A stretch of DNA of 42,034 nt, from positions 1 through 42,034 of the forward strand of contig CAIMCT010000263.1 of the NCBI GenBank assembly GCA_903839535.1. The letters are read 5' to 3'. The notes beneath the pieces were generated by a model that saw nothing but the letters and a program-made list of their open reading frames with translations, was not told where the DNA came from and searched no databases. The position numbers and the translations under genes were made by a program. Shown here one piece after another: positions 23,964 through 32,619 of this stretch. Position 1 is the stretch's first letter. Every line of letters begins with the position of its first letter. The DNA comes from an uncultured Desulfobacteraceae bacterium (GTDB taxonomy: Bacteria > Desulfobacterota > Desulfobacteria > Desulfobacterales > Desulfatirhabdiaceae).

Positions 23964-24683
23964 TTATATTTCAATCCCCAATTCGTGCAGTTTGGCAGCA
24001 AGCCTTTCTTTTTCCCTACATTCGGCTTCCGCTCGTTGATAGTTGGCTTTAGCAATCTGATCCGACTCAAATAGCGAAAGGAATCTGGTTCCATCCGGAC
24101 AATAGATGGCAAGATCATCCGATGCAAGTTCAAACCGGATTTTCAGCAAGGGGCTTGTCCATCCATTCATGTTAGCTATTGGGATCAATATGTTACCGGT
24201 CCGGATCCAGCCGATCAAACGAATCCGGTCCGGATCATAGATGTAGAATTCTTCCACCCCATATTTCTGATAAAATTGAAACTTTCCATCCAGTTCCGCC
24301 CGTCTGTTCCCCGGTGACAGAATCTCGAATACAACCTGCGGTGGAATATAGCTTTCTTCCCATAACCGGTATGACCCCCTATGTCCTTTGGGTCTGCCAA
24401 ATACAACCATCGCATCCGGTGCAATTCGTATTTTATTGTTTCCCTCTTCCGGATACCAGAGCAAATCCCCTGCAATAAAAACATCGGAGTTATCATTAAA
24501 TATCCGCTCCAGATTCTCTTTAATTTTAACAATCCAATCGAATTGTTTGGTATTGTCCGCCATCGGCTTCCCGTCACTGTCAGGATAAATAATCTTCCTT
24601 CTGGCTTTTAGGGCCACAGGTCTTTGAAAACCACGCGCCGACATTCGATTTTCGTATTGTTCTTTCGCTTTTAACATCTTCAT
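23964..24683 (-). CDS. Uma2-family (DUF820) putative endonuclease
   Basis: A 239-residue protein of the PD-(D/E)XK-like Uma2 family. It shows IRIAPDAMVVF (D90), VVFEILSPGNRR (E120 with the S-P-G turn) and a following K134, the arrangement of the putative active site. YQKYGVEEFYIYDPD is the family's conserved stretch, and the last 30 residues form a charged helix (AEAECREKERLAAKLHELG), also common there. Uma2 proteins are common in genomes rich in mobile DNA; their function is poorly known. It lies between the large Big_1 gene and hicBA on the same strand. ATG 24683 or the ATG two codons on could be the start. Confidence 0.82.
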   Translation of the reverse strand: MKMLKAKEQYENRMSARGFQRPVALKARRKIIYPDSDGKPMADNTKQFDWIVKIKENLERIFNDNSDVFIAGDLLWYPEEGNNKIRIAPDAMVVFGRPKGHRGSYRLWEESYIPPQVVFEILSPGNRRAELDGKFQFYQKYGVEEFYIYDPDRIRLIGWIRTGNILIPIANMNGWTSPLLKIRFELASDDLAIYCPDGTRFLSLFESDQIAKANYQRAEAECREKERLAAKLHELGIEI

Positions 24684-24879
24684 TCCAACACCTATTGTGA
24701 TTCGATATCACTTACCGAACTGAAGCTCCAAAAGGCCAAAAGATTATTCAAGGGCTAAACACTCAAACTGATGGGAGGCGGAACTTATAACTGCCGTCAG
24801 CAACCGCAGCTCCCCGCCGTCCCCTCCAGTGCCTAGTTCGGCGATTTTTGCCGTTTTTTATTTCTATCAGTTGGATGTT

Positions 24880-25101
24880 CTATGCCTCGAATTCATTTCG
24901 CGGCACACCTGACTGGCGGATGATGGATTGAAGTGTGCCAATAAGCAGTTCTGTATGGTTAGGAACTGGTACGGTGACCGTTGTATCATAAAGTTGCTTC
25001 TGCATCACGATATGACTACCGCGCTGCCGCATCTCAAGGAAGCCGTGGTACGCGAGGATGGCGCAGACTTGTTTTCCGGAGAGGACACGGAGCTTACCCA
25101 A
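24880..25101 (-). CDS. hicA: HicA-family mRNA interferase toxin
   Basis: A 73-residue HicA-type toxin with the dsRBD-like fold. The conserved start KLRVLSGKQVCAILAYHGF is followed by RQRGSHIVM, whose His (H30) is the catalytic residue in characterised HicA, and VTVPVPNHTELLIGTLQSII. It cleaves mRNA on release from HicB. It overlaps the end of the upstream hicB frame by 8 nt, so the pair is translationally coupled with the antitoxin first, the reverse of the classic hicAB order but common. Confidence 0.9.
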   Translation of the reverse strand: MGKLRVLSGKQVCAILAYHGFLEMRQRGSHIVMQKQLYDTTVTVPVPNHTELLIGTLQSIIRQSGVPRNEFEA

Positions 25102-25315
25102 CGGCCACCTCCATTCGAGTTACATACACTTCCTCATGTAAGCGCGTCTGAATCTCCTCGGGCGAGGCTATTTCGAAAAATAACTCTAGAGCCTCCCGAA
25201 GGTTATCGCGGGCTTCCGTTACTGTATCACCTTGACTGGCGATATCGAGTTCTGGACAGAGCGAAACATACCCGTCCCCGTGGCGCTCAATAATTGCTGT
25301 AATTTGCCTTTGCAT
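25094..25315 (-). CDS. hicB: HicB-family antitoxin
   Basis: A HicB-like antitoxin of about 73 residues. ATG 25315 was chosen over the longer frame to 25348 because GGAG lies six bases before it and the conserved domain begins MQRQITAIIERHGDGY. CPELDIASQGDTVTEARDNLREALELFFE is the degraded RNase-H-like HicB fold. No separate C-terminal DNA-binding domain is obvious in this short form, though the tail may contribute. It precedes and overlaps hicA. Confidence 0.88.
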   Translation of the reverse strand: MQRQITAIIERHGDGYVSLCPELDIASQGDTVTEARDNLREALELFFEIASPEEIQTRLHEEVYVTRMEVAVG

Positions 25316-25418
25316 AATATCTCCGCCAATTTTTTTGATTTTGTTCACTTTTTTTTGAGTATGAAAGAATCACCTTGAAACAGGGCATCAGGTTTGTCTG
25401 AATAAATTTTCAGCAGAA

Positions 25419-26444
25419 TTAAAAAGACCTGATTTCAATTTTTATTATTGCTGAAGCAACTCCTGAAGTACATGTGATGGTGGCCGTACCCGGCGTCAAA
25501 CCAGCAATCAGCGTTGCCCTCGCCGTACCTTGTTCATCAACTGTGGTTGTGGAATAGCTGCTCTTGCTATTGGAAAATACAGCAAGGCTCGTTACAAAGC
25601 TGGCAGAAGTTCCGATAGCGACACCTAAGCCGTTTTTATCTCTTAAATTGGCGGTAATGACGGATGAACTAATGCCATCAGCGATTAACGATGGGTTCGA
25701 TACGGAAAGGGTGATACTTGCCGTTGGCCCCGATGTCGCATTTAAAAATTTCAGATACGTTAGCGCAATCAGTCCGCCGGCGGAGCACTGAACCTTAACG
25801 TCTCCAGGCGTTGTACCAGCATACAGGACAGCAGTCGCAGTTCCAGTAGCATCGGTCTGCGTTGTAAAACTAGTAGAACCATTTGCAAAAGTACCCAGGT
25901 TTGTCGTGAATTCCATCGTTGTTTTCTGCTTCGGCGGGCCGCCGGCGCTATCTGTCAACACAGCGGTTATCGTTGAAAATGATATGCCATCCGCTTTTAT
26001 GCTTGGGGAATCTACTGTCAGCTTCAGCGTTGCTCCGCCTTGGCTGCCGAAATTCAGCATCACATATGTTACCAGACCCCCTGCAGAACACTGCACCTTA
26101 ACATCGCCTGAAGACGTTCCAGCATACAAAATAGCAACCGAGGTTCCCGTAGCATCTGTCACTGTTTGAAAACGATTAGCACCGTTTGCAAACAAGCCCA
26201 GACTCGTTGTAAAATCCACTTGCGTTCCCTGCAACGCAGGCTTTCCGACGGCATCGGTCAACACTGCTGTTATCGTTGAGAATGATATGCTATCAGCCTT
26301 AACGCTGGTGGGATTCGCCGTCAGCGTCAGCGTCGCTCCGCCCTTGTTATCATTCATCCCAGTCGGGGAGCCACCGCACCCATAACAGCAATATGCGACA
26401 GTTATCAGTAAAACAGCCTTAACCAAAACAATAGAACGTTTCAT
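25419..26444 (-). CDS. Lipoprotein with three Big_1 Ig-like domains
   Basis: A 341-residue exported protein. ATG 26444 was chosen for AAGGAG six bases upstream; the frame opens at 26462. A lipoprotein-type signal (MKRSIVLVKAVLLITVAYCC) ends in a cysteine cluster, with lipidation most likely on the Cys of YGCGG (about residue 23). Three Big_1 domains follow, each opening with a form of LTLTANPTSVKADSISFSTI. The first two are very similar to each other; the third is more diverged. It follows pilQ directly (72 nt) on the same strand and shares its domain type with the 1465-residue protein. It may be an outer-membrane lipoprotein of the same surface system. Confidence 0.82.
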   Translation of the reverse strand: MKRSIVLVKAVLLITVAYCCYGCGGSPTGMNDNKGGATLTLTANPTSVKADSISFSTITAVLTDAVGKPALQGTQVDFTTSLGLFANGANRFQTVTDATGTSVAILYAGTSSGDVKVQCSAGGLVTYVMLNFGSQGGATLKLTVDSPSIKADGISFSTITAVLTDSAGGPPKQKTTMEFTTNLGTFANGSTSFTTQTDATGTATAVLYAGTTPGDVKVQCSAGGLIALTYLKFLNATSGPTASITLSVSNPSLIADGISSSVITANLRDKNGLGVAIGTSASFVTSLAVFSNSKSSYSTTTVDEQGTARATLIAGLTPGTATITCTSGVASAIIKIEIRSF

Positions 26445-26516
26445 AACACTCCTTAATCTCAATCGTAAATGTATGACAAATGAAATTGCAATATTCTTAG
26501 CAAAGAAATAATAGTA

Positions 26517-29018
26517 TCAACTTGTTGGCTTATCGACTCGAGCTTCGCGCTGCTCCATTTGAACAATTTTGGGAGTCATAAAAATCAGAAGCTCTTCCTG
26601 TGTTCTCACGTCTTTTGTTTGACCAAAAAGATACCCCAACACAGGGATTTTTGACAACAAGGGAACGCCTGAGTCGTCTGCAGCCTCTGTTGACTTGGTG
26701 ATTCCGCCTATAACCAGAGTATCGCCATCATCCACCAAAAGCTCTGTCATTGCTTTTTTCGTGGCAAGCGTTGGAATATTCTGAATGAAGCTGTAAACAT
26801 CTTTCTTTTCAATTTCAATCTTCATGGAAATCCGGTTATCCTGGGTAATGTGCGGAGTCACCTTGAGGATCAGTTTTGCATCTTTAAACTGGACCGTTGA
26901 TACCGTAGATGTCCCTGTCGCCGGCAACAAATACCCGATTTCCAGCCCTTGTTCGATATGAGCCTCTTTATTATCCAATGTCATTATCTTGGGTGAAGAT
27001 ATGACTTTCCCTTTCTTGTTGTTTTCCATGGCCTGGAGCTGAGCATTGATGACAATCGGAGTTCCTGGAATCCGCATAAAATTAAATCCAAGTGATCCTA
27101 CTTTCGTAAGTCCGGTTGGGAAATTCACCGCTGTATCAAATCCATGGGTTCCACCAAGAGTGTCATACCCGGGCTGAGGCCCGATCCCGACGGTGGGATC
27201 GCTCTTCTGGATTCCCCACTGCGCCCCCCATATAACACCCAAATCTCGCGCAAAATCCGTGCTGGCCTCAACTATTTTGGCCTCAATCACGACCTGTGGT
27301 GTAACACGATCCAGTTTCTGAACAATCGAGCGAATATTCTTGACCTTGCTGGCGGTGTCCGTAACAATCAACTGATTGGTCCGATCATCCACGGTAATGG
27401 AACAGTCTTTGCGACCTGGAGTAATCATATCCTTGATATGCTGCATCATTTCTTCTTTGGCTTTGGCATAATTCACCGGTATGTATTCAGTAACAACCGG
27501 CTCCAGCTCCAGACTCTGCTCCTTGGCTTTCTTTTCCGCTTCAAAGAACTGCTGTTTGGCTTTTTCTTCCTCCTCCAGCGTTTTCAACCTGGCGATACGG
27601 ATAATTCCCCCCTCCTCAATCTTATCCAGTTGATTCATCCTTAGAACCAGATCCAGAACCTGATCCCAGTGTACCGGCTTGTCAAATGCCAGTGTAACCT
27701 TTCCTGTAACATCTTTATCAATGGCAAAATTCTCCCCGCTGTAATCTGCGAGAAGACGAAAGACGTTGCGGATATCCGTATCAAAAAAATCAAGCCCCAT
27801 TTTCTCGCCGGTATAAACCTTGGCGACATCACTTCGGTAAACACCGGATCTCCTGGACTCTGCTGAAACAACCCTGGCTTCTCCTGAAGGCTCCGCACGA
27901 CCTTCACGCTTTCCAGCAGTTGTCAAATCCGGCCTGGCTACCGGCGGCTCCTCGGCTTTTTCAACGGATGTTTTTGACTGCAATATACGCCCCTGTGCGG
28001 GGGACGACAAAATTGGCGGCTCCTCGGCTTTTTCAACGAATGTCGTTGGCAGCGGCGCATCTGGCTTGGGCGGAATGGAAGAGGCTTCAAATCGAATTTT
28101 GATCACATTGCCTTCCTGCTCTACAAAATACGGAACCGCTTCCCTAAGGTCCAAAGCCACCATGGAATCGTCTTTCATGGCTGGTGTCTGCAAAGGACGG
28201 ATCCGGTCGATGGCGCTCTCAAAGCGGTTGGTAATTAGCGGCAGTTTGCGGAAATCCGAAATATGGGTATGATATAGCCTTAACTGAACTGCGGTTGGAG
28301 AAATCTTTTCCATGCGGTACTCAACCGGCCGAGTGGTTCCGATAATGACTGTGGATTTCCCTTTTAATTCGCTGAAAAATTCAATGCGCTTCACCCATGC
28401 GGGGCCAGAGGCTTTTGTGGAAGAACCTTTTTTCCGTGAATCAACCGGGTATGTCCGGCTTACTATGGCTGGGCCTGTAGCACTGCCTGCAGTCAAAGAC
28501 AACTTAGGTTCACTAATTGACGTTTCCCGGATGGACTGGCGGGTCATATCTGCAGAAGCATCGGAGGCATTCCTGGCAAACGAAATTTTCAAGCTGTTAC
28601 CTTCTCGCATCACCTGATAAGGAACGTCCTGTGATAATGCAATTTCGATTTTGGATGTCTGCGCATCCCCCACTTGAGAAACAACAATATTACCGATCAC
28701 ATTGTTATCTACAGGTAATGCCGGAATCATGTCACTAATATATGTCTCCGGAAAATACAAAATAACGCCTAAAGGGGAAAGTTGCTTGACTGAAGTATAG
28801 GATAGAATCGCGTTGCCCTGAATATTTACAACAACAGCATCGGGTTCTTTAGAGACCTGGATATCCGTGATTTTTTTGGAAACATCTGTTTGCTGAATGT
28901 CCCGTGCATCCGGCCGGATAGCCGCATCCTTAGCACATCCAATAGCAAACCCAATACATAATACCAGCAGAACAGGCAGCTTGATAAATCGAAACAGCCT
29001 GAAAGAGTTACACTTCAT
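26517..29018 (-). CDS. pilQ: Type IV pilus secretin PilQ
   Basis: An 833-residue outer-membrane secretin through which the pilus passes. A lipoprotein-like signal ends at Cys28 (FAIGC). Two AMIN domains follow (about 45-150 and 210-310), which would bind peptidoglycan. Then come a low-complexity linker holding two VEKAEEPP copies, an N0/STN domain (LDFFDTDIRNVFRLLADYSG, about 405-475), an N1 domain (about 510-570) and the secretin core (about 575-820, with VIEAKIVEASTDFARDLGVI and LLVDDGDTLVIGGI). The length is normal for PilQ with two AMIN domains. It starts one base after the pilP stop, last of pilMNOPQ. Confidence 0.95.
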   Translation of the reverse strand: MKCNSFRLFRFIKLPVLLVLCIGFAIGCAKDAAIRPDARDIQQTDVSKKITDIQVSKEPDAVVVNIQGNAILSYTSVKQLSPLGVILYFPETYISDMIPALPVDNNVIGNIVVSQVGDAQTSKIEIALSQDVPYQVMREGNSLKISFARNASDASADMTRQSIRETSISEPKLSLTAGSATGPAIVSRTYPVDSRKKGSSTKASGPAWVKRIEFFSELKGKSTVIIGTTRPVEYRMEKISPTAVQLRLYHTHISDFRKLPLITNRFESAIDRIRPLQTPAMKDDSMVALDLREAVPYFVEQEGNVIKIRFEASSIPPKPDAPLPTTFVEKAEEPPILSSPAQGRILQSKTSVEKAEEPPVARPDLTTAGKREGRAEPSGEARVVSAESRRSGVYRSDVAKVYTGEKMGLDFFDTDIRNVFRLLADYSGENFAIDKDVTGKVTLAFDKPVHWDQVLDLVLRMNQLDKIEEGGIIRIARLKTLEEEEKAKQQFFEAEKKAKEQSLELEPVVTEYIPVNYAKAKEEMMQHIKDMITPGRKDCSITVDDRTNQLIVTDTASKVKNIRSIVQKLDRVTPQVVIEAKIVEASTDFARDLGVIWGAQWGIQKSDPTVGIGPQPGYDTLGGTHGFDTAVNFPTGLTKVGSLGFNFMRIPGTPIVINAQLQAMENNKKGKVISSPKIMTLDNKEAHIEQGLEIGYLLPATGTSTVSTVQFKDAKLILKVTPHITQDNRISMKIEIEKKDVYSFIQNIPTLATKKAMTELLVDDGDTLVIGGITKSTEAADDSGVPLLSKIPVLGYLFGQTKDVRTQEELLIFMTPKIVQMEQREARVDKPTS

Positions 29019-29019
29019 A

Positions 29020-29868
29020 CTACAATTCTCCGGTTGGTTTCTGGAATTTTAGCTCTGAGTTACGATTGGAAACAACGCCCAGTGCATCTTCAACTTCTTC
29101 TTCAACAATAACTCGATCTTTCAGGATATTCGTCACTGAACCTGAATGTATTCCGATATAGGTTCCCACCGAGACAATATATCCTTTGCCGGTAGTTTCT
29201 TCAACCATTGCCTTGAAACCAGATGGAGTTCGAATAATCGCTGTCAGTTTTAACTGACTTAAATCAACCCGTTCAAGGGGAGTTGTTGGCTCACGTTTTT
29301 CTTTTTTTACCTTGGTATCCGGCAGAACCTTTTGTGGCTCATCTCTCAGCAGCGGTAAGAATGGGTCGATTTTCCCGTCAGGATTGTACGAACCCCCCAC
29401 TGCTGAAGTGGATGCCACTACTACTTGCCCTATTAAAGGATCCAGTTTCTCTGAAGAAGACACGCCCGGCATGGAGTCTGTTCGAACGCCCACATCTGGA
29501 AGCTTTTTCAGGGGTGAAACAGACAAAGTATCAATGCCAGGAACTGGCGTGGCATTCACACCCTCAGGCTTGTCATCAATCTTTTTACGAACAATCTCTG
29601 GCTTGCCATCAATCTGCGTACGAACAATCTCCGGCTTGTCATAAATCTGTTTACGGACAATCTCCGGCTTCAAGGACGATGCTCCAGATTTATCTGAAAC
29701 CGTGACTGAAGAAGGCTCGGCCTTTACAACCTCCCCGGTATTTTTATTGATTTTTTTACGAACGATCTCCGGCTTGACTAACGGTGCTTCAGGGTTACTG
29801 CATCCTGTATAGCCGATAAGCACGCCTATTAAACAATAAATCAGCACAATTTTAGACAACTGAATCAT
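29020..29868 (-). CDS. pilP: Type IV pilus assembly lipoprotein PilP, with an 11-residue repeat linker
   Basis: A 282-residue inner-membrane lipoprotein that links PilNO to the PilQ secretin. The signal peptide ends at the lipidated Cys23 (IGYTGC). KPEIVR occurs at 32, 67, 78 and 89, with KPEGV at 100. The last four are spaced exactly 11 residues (33 bp) apart, an extended basic linker not usual in PilP. The C-terminal PilP domain begins near YNPDGKIDPFLPLL and contains LSQLKLTAIIRTPSGFKAMV and GYIVSVGTYIG, a compact beta fold that contacts PilQ N0. It lies 87 nt after pilO and one base before pilQ. Confidence 0.9.
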   Translation of the reverse strand: MIQLSKIVLIYCLIGVLIGYTGCSNPEAPLVKPEIVRKKINKNTGEVVKAEPSSVTVSDKSGASSLKPEIVRKQIYDKPEIVRTQIDGKPEIVRKKIDDKPEGVNATPVPGIDTLSVSPLKKLPDVGVRTDSMPGVSSSEKLDPLIGQVVVASTSAVGGSYNPDGKIDPFLPLLRDEPQKVLPDTKVKKEKREPTTPLERVDLSQLKLTAIIRTPSGFKAMVEETTGKGYIVSVGTYIGIHSGSVTNILKDRVIVEEEVEDALGVVSNRNSELKFQKPTGEL

Positions 29869-29955
29869 ATATCCGTTTTCTGTTCGTTTATTAAGGGATT
29901 GTCGAATAACTTGAAGTGATTATCCGTTTTGAAACCTCTTCATTATCTTTACGAA

Positions 29956-30636
29956 CTATTTCTTTTCAGCAGGTTTTTTGGCCCCCTTGGCGTCTTTGGT
30001 CGCCGGAGCTACAGGTGTTTCCAGAAATTTGTATGTTACTGCGATACAAGATGTAATCAGCCGGGCTGAATCCTTGGCGGATGTAGCCACCTTGGCATCC
30101 TTCACAGCAGACTGCAACATCTTGATATCCTTGATATTAACAATCCTGTTCAGATTTGAGACCTTATCAAAAAACATTCCAACATTGTGATAATTTCCAG
30201 ACACTGTAACGGAAACAGGTATTTCAGCATAGAAATCCATGGGAATTTCTGGTTTGGGTTCAAAAAGGATAAACTCCAGCCCCGCATCATGACCAAATTG
30301 TGAGACACTGGTCAGGAGCAACGGAATCTCTTCTTTATCCGGCAATGCATTTCGCGTGATACTGAAATCCTGTTCAGCATCTTTCATCTCCTGCCTGAAT
30401 TTGTTAATCTGCGACGCAGCAGCTTTGGCGCTGGCCAGTTGCTTATCAAGCTCATTCAGTTGTTTATCCATGGCATCCAACCGGGTGTACTGCGGATAAA
30501 AAAAGAAATACCCGAATACGCCTGACAGAAGGAAAATCGTCAATACGCATATCAGAATCCGTTGAACCAGGGTCAGCTTGGCGATTTTTTCTATCACCGG
30601 ATCCAGAGATTCAAGAGAGATATCGGGTAATTTCAT
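29956..30636 (-). CDS. pilO: Type IV pilus alignment protein PilO
   Basis: A 226-residue bitopic inner-membrane protein. A short cytoplasmic N-terminus and membrane helix (about 25-48, ending in FGYFFFYPQY) lead into a periplasmic coiled coil (about 50-85), then a ferredoxin-like domain containing PDKEEIPLLLTSVSQFGHDAG and the family stretch IPMDFYAEIPVSVTVSGNYH. The C-terminus is Lys/Ala rich. PilO dimerises with PilN to align the motor with the secretin. Its start overlaps the pilN stop by 4 nt (ATGA). Confidence 0.93.
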   Translation of the reverse strand: MKLPDISLESLDPVIEKIAKLTLVQRILICVLTIFLLSGVFGYFFFYPQYTRLDAMDKQLNELDKQLASAKAAASQINKFRQEMKDAEQDFSITRNALPDKEEIPLLLTSVSQFGHDAGLEFILFEPKPEIPMDFYAEIPVSVTVSGNYHNVGMFFDKVSNLNRIVNIKDIKMLQSAVKDAKVATSAKDSARLITSCIAVTYKFLETPVAPATKDAKGAKKPAEKK

Positions 30637-31214
30637 TTCTTTACGGCCTTTCCTGAAGTGTCAGCTTCGGGCGTGACAATTTTCCGGCACGATATTTCAA
30701 AGTTTTTTAAAATGACATCCTTGATGGCCTGCTGTTTGAGAGTTTTAAGATTGACACTGGAAAACAGTTTGCTGCCTTCCAGCTTAATCATGAAATCCGC
30801 CACAGTCTTGTTATCCAGGGCGAGCCCGTTTATTTCCACGGATTCACTGATATCGGAAAGGCTGGTAAACCACATCCGACCAGGAATAACCATACTGGTC
30901 ATAGTGTCCAGAAGTATGACAGAAGACTTGCGGTTTCGCTCCAGATTTTTTATAACCGCAGTTTTTTTCCTGATGGTATCAAGCTTTTTTTTAATATCAT
31001 CTATTTCTTTGGTCAACACTGTCAGTTCGCTCAGTTGCTGAGTTGAAGTTTTGATGCGACTGTCCAGGTTCTCAATTTTTCGGCTGAGAGCTGAAGCAAG
31101 ATAAGACATGCCCAGAATCAGAAATATCAGCAAAAGAACAAAAACAGAGACCTGTTGACGAACATTCTCTTTTTTTCGCGCCTTACGAAAAGGCAGAAGG
31201 TTGATTCGTATCAT
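30633..31214 (-). CDS. pilN: Type IV pilus assembly protein PilN
   Basis: A 193-residue bitopic inner-membrane protein. MIRINLLPFRKARKKE at the N-terminus holds the INLLP motif that binds the groove of PilM. One membrane helix (about 22-42) is followed by a periplasmic coiled coil and a ferredoxin-like domain similar to PilO. Its start overlaps pilM by 4 nt and its stop overlaps pilO by 4 nt, so pilM, pilN and pilO should be translated in fixed ratio. Confidence 0.93.
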   Translation of the reverse strand: MIRINLLPFRKARKKENVRQQVSVFVLLLIFLILGMSYLASALSRKIENLDSRIKTSTQQLSELTVLTKEIDDIKKKLDTIRKKTAVIKNLERNRKSSVILLDTMTSMVIPGRMWFTSLSDISESVEINGLALDNKTVADFMIKLEGSKLFSSVNLKTLKQQAIKDVILKNFEISCRKIVTPEADTSGKAVKK

Positions 31215-32266
31215 TTGTCATCAATTCTCCGAATGGCAAGGCCCATACATATTGCAGCCTGAGGGGATACCTTTTTGAGAAAAGATGGATCAAGTCTTTT
31301 ATCTATGGAAAAATTTCCAAAAGGATTGATGACTTCAACTTCTGATGCAGTTTCAGATGCCAATATCTGCAGAAATTCTTTTATATTGGCGCCGCCGCCG
31401 CTTATCAGAATCTTTCTGATCTGATCATCCGGATACGTTGAATAAAAGAAATCAATAGCTCGCCTGATTTCAAGACACCAATCACCGATGACCGATGTAA
31501 CAATTTCTGCAATTTCCTGTGGGGTTATCTTGTTGGATTTTCCAGTGAGCTTTATCGTTTCGGCATCTTCGAGGGAGCAGACCACCTTATTCGAAATTTT
31601 AAGATTAATTTGATTGCATCCCAGGGAAACATCCCTCGTGAACAAAGATACGCCATCTTTAACGATATTCAGGGATGTCTTGCTGGCGCCGATATCGATT
31701 AACGCAACAACCTCTTCTTTGGTATCGTAATTGATCTCGTAGATATTCTGAAGCGCAAAAGCATCAATATCAACCACACATGGCCGCAGACCCGATAACT
31801 CAATCAGGTTGACGTACTCACTGACTAATTCTTTTTTGGCGGCAACCAGAATCACGTCCAGTTTGTTGGCGGCAACCTGGCTTTCTCCCAGAATATGAAA
31901 ATCCAGATTCACATCATTAATATCGAAGGGAATATACTGCTCCGCCTCGTATTGAATGGTCTCCTGCAGCTCTGCGTCCGTCATGTTTTGCAACTGAATT
32001 TTTTTAACGATAACCGAATATCCGCCAATAGAGATGGCCACATTTTTTTCTCTGATTTTCTGAACTTTGAACAGTTCGCAGATAGCTTCGGAAACCGTCT
32101 CAGGATCTTTGATGACGCCATCTTCAATCGCACCGTTCGGCAGGGTGATCATTCCGAACTTGTTCAGAATATACCCTTTTTTTCTGGTTTCTAAAACATC
32201 ACACAGCTTAACCGTTTTTGATCCGATATCGAGGCCGACCAAGTGATTTTTTTTTGCAAATAACAT
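31211..32266 (-). CDS. pilM: Type IV pilus actin-like protein PilM
   Basis: A 351-residue cytoplasmic actin/FtsA-like ATP-binding protein. The phosphate-1 motif GLDIGSKTVK is at 11-20, the second phosphate motif is in ALIDIGASKTSLNIV and the adenosine motif in ILISGGGANIKEF. PilM binds the N-terminal tail of PilN and forms the cytoplasmic ring of the alignment complex. First gene of the leftward pilMNOPQ operon. A promoter candidate is listed at 32426-32453. Confidence 0.95.
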   Translation of the reverse strand: MLFAKKNHLVGLDIGSKTVKLCDVLETRKKGYILNKFGMITLPNGAIEDGVIKDPETVSEAICELFKVQKIREKNVAISIGGYSVIVKKIQLQNMTDAELQETIQYEAEQYIPFDINDVNLDFHILGESQVAANKLDVILVAAKKELVSEYVNLIELSGLRPCVVDIDAFALQNIYEINYDTKEEVVALIDIGASKTSLNIVKDGVSLFTRDVSLGCNQINLKISNKVVCSLEDAETIKLTGKSNKITPQEIAEIVTSVIGDWCLEIRRAIDFFYSTYPDDQIRKILISGGGANIKEFLQILASETASEVEVINPFGNFSIDKRLDPSFLKKVSPQAAICMGLAIRRIDDK

Positions 32267-32425
32267 TTTACGGGGTGAAACCTGTATGGGTCCATTGTAT
32301 GGATATTCAGGGATGCTTCAGCCGACATTACAGGGAAGATGGTAAACGATGAGCGAGACACCCCCCCCCTGTACATTACTGAAAACATACGGCGATAAAT
32401 TGACGTTACTGATACCGATGTGGTT

Positions 32426-32453
32426 ATTATAACTAAAACTATCCAGACATCAA
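32426..32453 (-). promoter_or_regulatory. Putative pilM promoter
   Basis: On the minus strand TTGATG (32453-32448) is followed after 16 nt by a consensus TATAAT (32431-32426). The start of transcription would be about 155 nt upstream of pilM. Confidence 0.45.
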
Positions 32454-32507
32454 TTGCCTTTAAAACGTGAAATAGTCAAGTTTTTTTTGATTCAGAGACT
32501 GTTTACC

Positions 32508-32536
32508 TTGACATTAAAACCAGTGTTTCCTATAAT
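32508..32536 (+). promoter_or_regulatory. Consensus sigma70 promoter for the histidine kinase gene
   Basis: TTGACA (32508-32513), a 17-nt spacer and TATAAT (32531-32536): both hexamers and the spacing match consensus. It lies 83 nt upstream of the kinase ATG. Confidence 0.75.
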
Positions 32537-32619
32537 TTTTCAGTGGTATATATGCATGAAAATACTGGCGACCCCGCATTCAACTTGAGCAATGGAACAG
32601 TTTCGATCTCAATACGCTT

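Larger units (their letters stand above)
32267..32619. other. Divergent intergenic region between pilM and the histidine kinase
   Basis: A 353-nt gap without genes. It holds promoter candidates for both directions (listed separately) and a run of ten C near 32360. No other structure was seen. Confidence 0.6.

Noticed and set aside
24840-24870. CGGC...GCCG hairpin followed by a T-run as a terminator
   Set aside because: The stem is only 4 bp and it faces the plus strand, where no gene ends nearby.
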